Of a DNA stretch of 64,000 nt, positions 57,042 to 64,000 are shown in pieces; position 1 is the first letter of the stretch; every line of letters starts with the position of its first letter. This DNA comes from JBGMEA01 sp041447245 (GTDB lineage: Bacteria; Bacillota; Clostridia; Eubacteriales; Anaerofustaceae). The stretch covers positions 230,936 to 294,935 of the forward strand of contig JBGMEA010000026.1 in assembly GCA_041447245.1 (NCBI GenBank), given 5' to 3'. The position numbers were made by a program, and so were the translations under genes. The notes beneath the pieces were generated by a model. That model did no database searches. It was given only the letters and a program-made list of their open reading frames with translations, and was not told where the DNA came from.

Positions 57042-58277
57042 ATGAAGGATTGGTTTAAACTGGATAAAAAATATTTTAAAATCAGTTTTTATGTCGTCGT
57101 CAGCGTCTGCATTCTGATCGTGTTTTATCAGATTGCGGCAAACGCCGCAGGCGTCTTCGACGCCGCCGTTACGTTTCTCGGGACAATATTCAAACTGCTG
57201 GCACCCGTCATCTACGGGCTGATCATTGCCTATCTGCTGTATAAACCCTGCTGCAAGCTGGATACTTTGTTTCGGAAAACAAAGTATTTCGGAAATCCGA
57301 AACATCACCGAGCCAGCAAAGTCACGGCGGTCATTCTTGTCAACGTCGCTTTCATCGTATTATTGGCTCTTTTCTTTTACGCCATCATACCGAGCGCAGC
57401 CAACAGCGTGGCACAGATCATTGCGCAGTCGGATCAATTCATCATTCCGCTGCAGAACTTCTTTGATAACCTCATCAATAATTCATTCGTACAGGACATC
57501 ATGAAATATCTGAATATCGATCCCAACAATCTGGCCAGTTCGGATACGATTCTGAATCTGATCAGCAAAGGCGAACAGTTTCTTACGTCGATGGGAACTT
57601 ACCTGTTCGGCTTCATTCTGAATATCGGCACGTTCCTGTACAATTTCGTTTTGGGATTGATTCTGGCGATCTACATCAATCTCGATTTGGAACGTCTGCG
57701 CAGCCAATTCCGCAGCTTTATGACCATGATTATGCCGAAATCCTATCGTCATCTTTCCCGTGTCGGTCATCTGGCAAACGACATGTTCCTGAAATATCTC
57801 ATCGGAAAAACAGAATGTTCTCTGATCATCGGCGCCGTTTACTTTATTGTGGGGCTGATTTTCGGAGTGAAATATTCTCTGCTGATGGGACTGATTATTG
57901 CTGTGTCAAACATGATCCCTATTTTCGGTCCGTTTATCGGAGCCATTCCGATTTTTCTGTTCTCGATTCTGTCAGGGTTCGACAAAGCGGTCATTATGAT
58001 GATCGCCATCATCGGCGTACAGCAGATCGAAGGAAATTTCCTCGGGCCAAAAATCATCGGCAACATCGTAAACTTAAGCGGATTCTGGATTATCGTCTCC
58101 ATACTGGTTTGCGGAAAAATCGGAGGGGTGGTCGGTATGATCATCGCCATTCCGGTATTTGCAATTTTGCAGACGCTTGTCGGCGACTGGATTCGAACAA
58201 GAAAAGCAAAACAGGAATCTTCCTCCCGTCAGACTGCGGAGATCTCTTCTCCGCCTACGGATGGCAACGGAGTATAA
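57042..58277 (+). CDS. AI-2E family transporter (PerM/YdiK-like)
   Basis: A 411-aa membrane protein with about eight helices in the arrangement of the AI-2E (UPF0118) family: two N-terminal pairs, a long amphipathic loop (about 130-185), then a group near 205-345. The family includes TqsA and sodium/proton antiporters; the substrate here cannot be read. The ending is a soluble Ser/Arg-rich tail. GGGG precedes the ATG. Confidence 0.88.
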   Translation: MKDWFKLDKKYFKISFYVVVSVCILIVFYQIAANAAGVFDAAVTFLGTIFKLLAPVIYGLIIAYLLYKPCCKLDTLFRKTKYFGNPKHHRASKVTAVILVNVAFIVLLALFFYAIIPSAANSVAQIIAQSDQFIIPLQNFFDNLINNSFVQDIMKYLNIDPNNLASSDTILNLISKGEQFLTSMGTYLFGFILNIGTFLYNFVLGLILAIYINLDLERLRSQFRSFMTMIMPKSYRHLSRVGHLANDMFLKYLIGKTECSLIIGAVYFIVGLIFGVKYSLLMGLIIAVSNMIPIFGPFIGAIPIFLFSILSGFDKAVIMMIAIIGVQQIEGNFLGPKIIGNIVNLSGFWIIVSILVCGKIGGVVGMIIAIPVFAILQTLVGDWIRTRKAKQESSSRQTAEISSPPTDGNGV

Positions 58278-58392
58278 AATATCATAAATTTTCAAAAAAA
58301 TATAAAAGCGTTTTATAAAATATTTATATTTTGGACTAAAGCACGGACAGAAATCGTTTACAATGAATAATTTAGGATTCAATGTTACATTA

Positions 58393-58420
58393 TTGATTTA
58401 TTTTTCGTGTCTGTTATGAT
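58393..58420 (+). promoter_or_regulatory. Promoter of the citrate synthase-aconitase operon
   Basis: TTGATT, 16-nt spacer, TATGAT, about 70 nt before ATG 58489. Confidence 0.45.
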
Positions 58421-58488
58421 ATGATTATTCAATAATTCCATTCATTGTCACCGTTCTGCGCGCCTTGCAGCAACGGAAGGAGGCAGAC

Positions 58489-59832
58489 ATGAAACACAAA
58501 TGCATTGATGTCAGCGAACCGAATCTTTACAAGAATATTTTCCCGTACGAAACACTGCCTGTTGCCGAGTTTGAATCCAATCAGCAGCAGCCCGATCTGA
58601 CAGCGCATGATATATGGGTCACCGATACCACGCTGAGAGACGGTCAGCAGTCCATGCGCTCTTTCACGACCGCGCAGTCCGTAAAGATTTTTGACTTTCT
58701 CCATCGCATCGACAATGAAAGCGGAATCATCCGTCAGGCAGAGTTTTTTGTCTACAGCGAAAATGATAGGAACTCTTTAATTGAATGTATGAAGCTCGGA
58801 TATCGCTTTCCCGAAGTTACGACTTGGATTCGTGCCGATGACCGGGATTTTGATTTGATCAAAGATTTGGGAATCAAAGAAACGGGCATGCTGATGTCTT
58901 GCTCCGACTATCATATTTTTAAAAAACTGAATCTGACAAGAAGCGAAACGATGTTCAAATATCTGAGCATCGCAGAGGCATCTCTGAAAGCGGGAATCCG
59001 TCCGAGATGCCATCTGGAAGATATCACTCGGGCAGATTTTGAGGGCTTCGTGATTCCTCTCGTCAAGAACCTGAATGATCTATGCGAAGGCTACGGCATT
59101 CCGCTTAAAATCAGAGCCTGCGATACACTCGGGGTCGGCATCCCGTTCGATCATTGTCCGCTGCCCAGAAGTGTGCCGGGAATCGTCCGCGTTTTACGCG
59201 AAGAATGCGGGCTCGACAGCAGTGCCATTGAATGGCACGGGCACAATGACTTCCATCTTGCAGTTGCCAATTCCATGTCTGCATGGCTCAGCGGATGCGC
59301 ATCGGTCAACACGACATTGCTCGGCATCGGGGAACGCTGCGGCAACACCCCACTTGAAGGGATGCTGTTTCAGTATGCTCAGATCAAAAACGATACCGGC
59401 AATCTTCGTTTCGATCTGCTTAATAATGTGGCGGAATTCTTCAGCAATGAACTGGAATTCGGCATTCACGAGAAATATCCGCTCATGGGCGCGGATTTCA
59501 ATACAACAAAGGCAGGCATCCACGCGGATGGACTGCTCAAAGATCCCGAAATCTACAATTCGTTCAACACCATGAAAATATTGGATCGCCCGATTGTCAT
59601 TGCCATCAATCAGTCCAGCGGCACTTCCGGCATTGCGGGATGGATCAACAATTACTATCATCTGGAAGAGGACACCCGCATCGGGAAACACGATGAACGC
59701 GTACTTGCCATCAAAAAATGGGTGGACGAAGAATATGCAAACGGCAGAACATCGAACATCAACAATGAAGAGCTCAAGCTGCTGGTGGAAATTTATCTTC
59801 CCGAAGTTGCGGGACGCAAAACAGCAAAATAA
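58489..59832 (+). CDS. Re-citrate synthase-like enzyme (isopropylmalate/homocitrate synthase family)
   Basis: A 447-aa DRE-TIM metallolyase. The metal and catalytic motif is TDTTLRDGQQS (45-55), with GQQ as in Re-citrate synthases; WHGHNDFHLAVAN holds the metal-binding His pair, followed by TTLLGIGERCGNTPLEG. The regulatory LeuA domain is missing. Length and motifs fit the Re-citrate synthase of Clostridium kluyveri, which makes citrate from oxaloacetate and acetyl-CoA; homocitrate or methylmalate synthase activity is the alternative. Adjacent aconitase favours citrate. AAGGAGG lies 5 nt before ATG 58489. Confidence 0.8.
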   Translation: MKHKCIDVSEPNLYKNIFPYETLPVAEFESNQQQPDLTAHDIWVTDTTLRDGQQSMRSFTTAQSVKIFDFLHRIDNESGIIRQAEFFVYSENDRNSLIECMKLGYRFPEVTTWIRADDRDFDLIKDLGIKETGMLMSCSDYHIFKKLNLTRSETMFKYLSIAEASLKAGIRPRCHLEDITRADFEGFVIPLVKNLNDLCEGYGIPLKIRACDTLGVGIPFDHCPLPRSVPGIVRVLREECGLDSSAIEWHGHNDFHLAVANSMSAWLSGCASVNTTLLGIGERCGNTPLEGMLFQYAQIKNDTGNLRFDLLNNVAEFFSNELEFGIHEKYPLMGADFNTTKAGIHADGLLKDPEIYNSFNTMKILDRPIVIAINQSSGTSGIAGWINNYYHLEEDTRIGKHDERVLAIKKWVDEEYANGRTSNINNEELKLLVEIYLPEVAGRKTAK

Positions 59833-59853
59833 TTAATTCTGGAGGATACCGAA

Positions 59854-61773
59854 TTGAATCTGACCTTATCGGAAAAAATCATCAAGTCGCATCTGCTTTC
59901 AGGCGAAATGATCCCGGGCAGCGGAATCTCGATCCGCATCGACAATACGCTCACGCAGGATTCCACCGGGACAATGGCATATCTGCAATATGAAGCGATT
60001 TCCGACAAACCGGTTAAAACCAAACGATCCGTTGCCTATATCGATCACAATATGCTTCAAACAGGCCCGGAAAACATGGATGATCACCTTTACATCCAGA
60101 CGATCACGGACCGCATCGGCGTCATATTTTCAAAAGCGGGCAATGGCATCTGTCATAGGCTGAACTTGGAACGATTCTCCAAACCAGGCGAAACACTTCT
60201 GGGCTCCGACAGTCACACACCCACCTGCGGCGCAGTCGGCATGATTGCCATCGGAGCGGGCGGGCTCGATGTGGCAGCGGCCATGGCCGGCGGCGGTTAT
60301 TATCTGAACATGCCGGAAATTGTCGGAGTGGAACTGAAAGGTACTCTGCAAAACGGAGTTTCCGCAAAAGATATCATTTTGGAAGTACTGCGTCAACTCA
60401 GCGTCAAGGGCGGAGTGGGACGCATCATTGAATATTTCGGAGAAGGGATTGCAAGCCTTTCCGTTTCGGAACGGGGTGTCATCACCAACATGGGAGCAGA
60501 GCTCGGTGCCACGACTTCCATTTTCCCTTCCGACGAAAACACGCGCAAATTCCTGCGAGCGCAGGGACGCGAAGCGGATTATGTCGTACTCTCTGCTGAT
60601 CCGGGATGCGCTTACGCAAAAACAATTTCCGTAGATCTGAACGCCTTGGAACCCCTTGCGGCATGTCCTCACAGCCCGGACAACGTCAAAGCAGTCAGCG
60701 AACTGGCAGGTACAAAAATCAGCCAGATCTGCGTGGGCAGCTGTACCAATTCCTCTTATGAAGATCTGATGACGGTTGCGGAAATTCTCGATGGAAACAC
60801 GATCAATCCGAATGTCTCCTTTGCCGTTTCTCCGGGTTCCCGTCAGGTGCTCGATATGATGGCAAAAAGCGGCGGACTTTCGGCTTTGCTCAATGCGGGC
60901 GCAAGAATTCTCGAATGCGGTTGCGGTCCCTGCATCGGTATGGGACAATCTCCGAATTCTGCCGGGGTAAGTCTTCGCACATTCAACCGCAACTTCAAAG
61001 GCCGCAGCGGAACGACAGACGCCGATGTCTATCTCATCAGCCCGGAAACCGCGGCAGTCTCTGCATTGGAAGGAGTGATTACCTCTCCGAAAGGCAGAAT
61101 CAATAAAAAAATCTCGGAACCGACGGAATATCCGATCAACGATAATTTATTCATCAAACCGACTTGCGACAAAACAAAACCGATCATCAAGGGTCCGAAC
61201 ATCAAACCGTTTCCGAAAGCTCCGATTCCCGACAGTACGCTGAAAGCCGTCGTCGCGACAAAATTGGGAGACAATATCACGACCGACGACATCATGCCGT
61301 CGAATGCAAAACTGCTTCCTTACCGTTCCAACATCGAATATCTTTCGGAATACTGCCTGCGCCCGGTCGATCCGGACTTTGCGGCAAAAGCAAAAGCACT
61401 GAACGGTTCGATCATCGTGGGCGGACAGAACTACGGACAGGGCTCCAGCAGAGAACATGCGGCGCTCGCTCCGCTGTATCTGGGAGTGAAAGCCGTGCTG
61501 GCAAAATCCTTTGCCCGCATCCATAAAAATAACCTGATGAACAACGGCATTCTCCCGCTTACGTTCGTAAAGGAAGCGGACTATGACAAAATCGGTGTGG
61601 ATGATGTGCTGCGCATCGACAGTTACAGTCAAATCATGGATGATGAAATCGTCACGGTAGTCAACGAAACAAAGAATGAACGCTATGAAATGAACCTCTC
61701 CGCATCCGAGCGCGAACGCATGCTGCTCAAATCGGGCGGATTGATCAACTGGCTCAAAACACAGAACGCTTAA
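59854..61773 (+). CDS. Aconitate hydratase
   Basis: A 639-aa 4Fe-4S hydro-lyase that converts citrate to isocitrate. DSHTPTCGAVG, GSCTNSSY and ECGCGPCIGMG carry the cluster cysteines; GQNYGQGSSREHAALAP is the swivel-domain substrate motif. The swivel domain is joined at the C-terminus as in the short aconitase type common in Clostridia. Translation begins at TTG 59854, with GGAGG 8 nt before. It directly follows the citrate synthase-like gene; an isocitrate dehydrogenase gene is not in the window. A homoaconitase or isopropylmalate isomerase role is less likely. Confidence 0.9.
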   Translation: MNLTLSEKIIKSHLLSGEMIPGSGISIRIDNTLTQDSTGTMAYLQYEAISDKPVKTKRSVAYIDHNMLQTGPENMDDHLYIQTITDRIGVIFSKAGNGICHRLNLERFSKPGETLLGSDSHTPTCGAVGMIAIGAGGLDVAAAMAGGGYYLNMPEIVGVELKGTLQNGVSAKDIILEVLRQLSVKGGVGRIIEYFGEGIASLSVSERGVITNMGAELGATTSIFPSDENTRKFLRAQGREADYVVLSADPGCAYAKTISVDLNALEPLAACPHSPDNVKAVSELAGTKISQICVGSCTNSSYEDLMTVAEILDGNTINPNVSFAVSPGSRQVLDMMAKSGGLSALLNAGARILECGCGPCIGMGQSPNSAGVSLRTFNRNFKGRSGTTDADVYLISPETAAVSALEGVITSPKGRINKKISEPTEYPINDNLFIKPTCDKTKPIIKGPNIKPFPKAPIPDSTLKAVVATKLGDNITTDDIMPSNAKLLPYRSNIEYLSEYCLRPVDPDFAAKAKALNGSIIVGGQNYGQGSSREHAALAPLYLGVKAVLAKSFARIHKNNLMNNGILPLTFVKEADYDKIGVDDVLRIDSYSQIMDDEIVTVVNETKNERYEMNLSASERERMLLKSGGLINWLKTQNA

Positions 61774-61780
61774 GCAATCA

Positions 61781-61817
61781 AAAAGATGCCGCTCCACAAA
61801 GGAGCGGCATCTTTTTT
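61781..61817. terminator. Bidirectional terminator, aconitase / TetR
   Basis: AAAAGATGCCGCTCC pairs perfectly with GGAGCGGCATCTTTT around 5 nt; T runs on both strands. Confidence 0.92.
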
Positions 61818-61829
61818 CAGGAGTAATAA

Positions 61830-62483
61830 CTACAGCATACGTACGGACGAGCTGTCGATTTCATTGAAATACTCATGTACCTTTGCATTCACTCTTTTGA
61901 TTTCCTCATGAGGGATGCGAATGGCGAACGCCATGGTATACACGATATTAAAGACCAAATCCTCGATTCCGATATCCAAGTGTTTCGAAAAGTAATTGAT
62001 GAACACTTCTCGGCGTCCGCCGAAATCATAATGTAGGAGTGAATCAAAATCGCATTGTTTCAGATCAATGCCGTAATCCGCAACAAAGCGATGATAAATA
62101 TCGGAAATCGGACGGATCAGCACACGTTCGTTGGATTCTCTGCGAAGTACTTCGTAATAAAAACGGGCGATGTTGGAATCGGAAAGAATATTGTAATAGT
62201 AGATGTAAGAAACCATGGAATGCTGAAAAAAAGCCGTTTCCGAATCAAACCATTCGAACGGACGCAGCAGTTGATAAATTGCATCCAGATACTCTCCGTA
62301 AATCACTTCCACCAGATGATCTTTCGTGCTGAAATAATAAGCAAACAGTCCGCGCTGTACGTCGGCGGTCTGTGTCACGGTCTGTATGGTCGTTTTCTTA
62401 TAGCCGTGCTTATAAAATTCGTTCTTTGCTGTATCGTAGATAAGCTGCCTGGTCTCAAGTCCTTTTGCGATACGCAGATCCAT
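61830..62483 (-). CDS. TetR/AcrR family transcriptional regulator
   Basis: A 217-aa regulator. The helix-turn-helix domain is clear (ETRQLIYDTAKNEFYKHGYKK, quoted in part, then TIQTVTQTADVQRGLFAYYF, residues 9-52). The ligand domain is helical and aromatic-rich. It shares early and middle segments with the TetR protein at 1370-2020. It is convergent with the citrate synthase-aconitase operon and divergent from prfA; it may control itself or a distant target. Confidence 0.88.
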   Translation of the reverse strand: MDLRIAKGLETRQLIYDTAKNEFYKHGYKKTTIQTVTQTADVQRGLFAYYFSTKDHLVEVIYGEYLDAIYQLLRPFEWFDSETAFFQHSMVSYIYYYNILSDSNIARFYYEVLRRESNERVLIRPISDIYHRFVADYGIDLKQCDFDSLLHYDFGGRREVFINYFSKHLDIGIEDLVFNIVYTMAFAIRIPHEEIKRVNAKVHEYFNEIDSSSVRML

Positions 62484-62609
62484 AAATAACCTCGATTACC
62501 TTATAATTTTATATTATATCAATTTTTTACGAAAAATAATAGGTTTTTTACATATTTTGACAATCTCTTCCTCCCGCCTGCCTGCACTGCCGCGTCGGTG
62601 TGATATGAC

Positions 62610-62637
62610 TTGCAAAATGCTGAATTTCCGATATAAT
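62610..62637 (+). promoter_or_regulatory. prfA promoter
   Basis: TTGCAA, 16-nt spacer, TATAAT, 30 nt before the start codon. Confidence 0.6.
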
Positions 62638-62666
62638 ATGTAAGGAACGACAAAAAGGAGCAAACC

Positions 62667-63728
62667 ATGCTTGAAAAATTAAACGGACTGAAAGAAAAAT
62701 TCGACCTGCTTACCGAAGAAATCGGGAAACCGGAGATACTCGGTGATCAGGAGAAATATACTCAAATTCTCAAAGAACGCTCAACGCTGGAACCGATTGT
62801 AATGAAATACAACGAATACAGCGATACCATCGCGCAGATTGAAGACAATAAAGCGATGCTCGAAGAAAGCGGAGACGATGAATTCCGCCAGATGATTCAC
62901 GAAGACATCCAATCACTCAATGACCTGAAAGAACAGCAGGAACAGGAACTTCGCATTCTGCTTTTGCCGAAAGACCCGAACGATGAGAAAAACGTCATCG
63001 TGGAAATCAGAGCCGGGGTCGGCGGAGACGAAGCCGCGCTGTTCGCGGGGGATCTCTTGCGCATGTACATCCGCTACGCAGAACGCAACCGCTGGAAAGT
63101 GGAAATGCTTTCCGTCAACGAAATCGGCATCGGCGGCTACAAGGAAGCCATTTTTCTGATTGCGGGGAAAGGCGCGTACTCCAAGCTGAAATACGAAAGC
63201 GGCACGCACCGGGTACAGCGCGTGCCCGAAACAGAATCGGGCGGACGCATTCACACTTCAGCCGCGACCGTGGCGGTGCTGCCCGAAGCGGAAGACGTGG
63301 AAGTGGAAATCAATCCGAACGATCTGCGCATCGATGTGTACCGATCTTCGGGCAACGGCGGGCAGAGCGTCAACACGACGGACTCCGCGGTGCGCGTCAC
63401 GCATCTTCCGACGGGGCTTGTGGTGGCATGTCAGGATGAAAAATCCCAGCTGAAGAACAAAGACAAAGCGCTGAAGATTTTAAAGGCGCGTTTGTTTGAG
63501 ATCGAGCAGCAAAAGCAGAATGACGCCATTGCGGAAAACCGCAAGAGTCAGGTCGGCTCGGGAGACCGCAGCGAACGCATCCGCACTTACAATTTCCCGC
63601 AGGGGCGTGTGACGGATCACCGCATCAATCTGACGCTGTACAAGCTCGACGAGGTGCTCGACGGCGCCATCGACGAATTTATCGACAACCTGACCACGGC
63701 GGATCAGGCGGAAAAAATGAAACAATAA
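62667..63728 (+). CDS. prfA: Peptide chain release factor 1
   Basis: RF1 ends translation at UAA and UAG. The 353-aa protein has the stop-codon-reading tripeptide PET (187-189) in [20 protein letters not shown] and the catalytic GGQ (231-233) in [14 protein letters not shown]. The PxT form separates RF1 from RF2 (SPF). AAGGAG precedes the ATG. Its frequent neighbour prmC is not present; the IS30 remnant follows. Confidence 0.97.
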   Translation: MLEKLNGLKEKFDLLTEEIGKPEILGDQEKYTQILKERSTLEPIVMKYNEYSDTIAQIEDNKAMLEESGDDEFRQMIHEDIQSLNDLKEQQEQELRILLLPKDPNDEKNVIVEIRAGVGGDEAALFAGDLLRMYIRYAERNRWKVEMLSVNEIGIGGYKEAIFLIAGKGAYSKLKYESGTHRVQRVPETESGGRIHTSAATVAVLPEAEDVEVEINPNDLRIDVYRSSGNGGQSVNTTDSAVRVTHLPTGLVVACQDEKSQLKNKDKALKILKARLFEIEQQKQNDAIAENRKSQVGSGDRSERIRTYNFPQGRVTDHRINLTLYKLDEVLDGAIDEFIDNLTTADQAEKMKQ

Positions 63729-63741
63729 CTGATTTTATTAG

Positions 63742-63768
63742 AACGCACGATGTGCGTTTTTTTTTATC
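63742..63768 (+). terminator. Terminator after prfA
   Basis: AACGCAC-GAT-GTGCGTT followed by a long T run. Confidence 0.85.
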
Positions 63769-63789
63769 AATAATATTTTTATCACTGTA

Positions 63790-63886
63790 GGGAGCGCATA
63801 GTATGCGCTCCGCAAAAAAAATTATTCGAATTTCAATTATCTGCAATATATTTCACGGAACGCGTAATATGCATTCCCGGTGAATT
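63790..63886. repeat. Two adjacent palindromic elements
   Basis: GGAGCGCATA (63791-63800) and TATGCGCTCC (63802-63811) form a perfect inverted repeat. About 40 bp on, TTCAC-GGAACGC..GCATTCC-GGTGAA is an imperfect version with a similar core (GGAaCGC near ATATGC). Both lie between the prfA terminator and the transposase end and look like a small repeat family. Confidence 0.55.
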
Positions 63887-63887
63887 G

Positions 63888-64000
63888 TCAAGTGAAGTGC
63901 AACATAAAAACCTCAGAAGGAGACTTCCAGTTTAGACATTTACGAGGACGAAGATTAAGCAGATGATTCGCCCATAAAACTTTAGAGATATCAACATTGG
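63888..64000 (-). mobile_element. IS30-family transposase, 3' end (runs off the window)
   Basis: Read leftward from the window edge, the last 36 codons give VLWANHLLNLRPRKCLNW then KSPSEVFMLHFT and a TGA (63888-63890). LNxRPRKxLNWKSPxEVF is the standard C-terminus of IS30-family DDE transposases. The rest of the gene is beyond position 64000. The DNA at the end, GTGAAGTGCAACA, resembles terminal repeats of that family, but the IS end cannot be fixed here. Confidence 0.75.

Overview
The window looks like a chromosomal segment of a low-to-moderate G+C Bacillota (Firmicutes), probably anaerobic. The support is RNase J, RNase HIII, IreB, the YlbF family, RuvX-DUF1292, PcrA, a Bce-type peptide-sensing module, the rimP-nusA-rnpM-infB-rbfA operon, an S-box (SAM-I) riboswitch, an NfnAB-type flavoprotein pair, and a Re-citrate-synthase-like gene beside aconitase. 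I cannot name a genus. I saw no rRNA, tRNA or CRISPR array. Start codons were moved from the longest open frame wherever a Shine-Dalgarno (SD) sequence or family length pointed to another codon; TTG starts are fairly common (ruvX, metK, aconitase, DUF523, RNase J).

1-6.7 kb: an M20 peptidase and a TetR regulator, then a leftward run gpsA / 4-TM protein / MoxR ATPase / VWA protein, preceded by ylbF. 6.7-12.7 kb: RNase J, DUF1292, ruvX, ireB and alaS, all leftward. 12.8-17.4 kb: a BceRSAB-like two-component system plus ABC transporter. 17.5-25.5 kb: folC, DUF1638, the NfnAB pair, a frameshifted Nudix pseudogene, an E2-like acyltransferase lacking its catalytic His, a methyltransferase, DUF523, yqeY and rpsU. 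25.6-36 kb: a HIT protein, mtaB, plsY, ribF, truB, nrnA, rbfA, infB, rnpM, nusA and rimP. The rimP-to-ribF genes form a transcription/translation operon read leftward from a promoter near 36.07 kb.

36.2-45.1 kb (rightward): rnhC, ligA, an orphan gatC, ispE, a two-component system and pcrA, with a 57-aa zinc-ribbon gene on the other strand. 45.2-48.6 kb: metK under an S-box riboswitch, then a PiT phosphate transporter and its DUF47/PhoU-like partner behind a Pho-box-like set of 11-bp repeats.

48.65-51.75 kb is the accessory part. It is visibly A+T-richer and bounded on the left by a second copy of the DNA upstream of metK, and on the right by a broken copy of the 3' end of the RlmL-like methyltransferase gene found intact 0.6 kb further on. 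Between lie a small membrane protein, a long imperfect inverted repeat, and a compact operon of two small unknown proteins translationally coupled to a caspase-like (C14) protease. This is the best candidate for an undescribed system, perhaps a protease-based defence or regulated-death module.

51.8-64 kb: a cupin, the RlmL-like methyltransferase, a two-domain VOC protein, uvrB, lspA, an AI-2E family permease, a Re-citrate-synthase-like gene with aconitase (first steps from oxaloacetate to glutamate), a second TetR regulator, prfA, and at the edge the 3' end of an IS30-family transposase next to two palindromic repeats.
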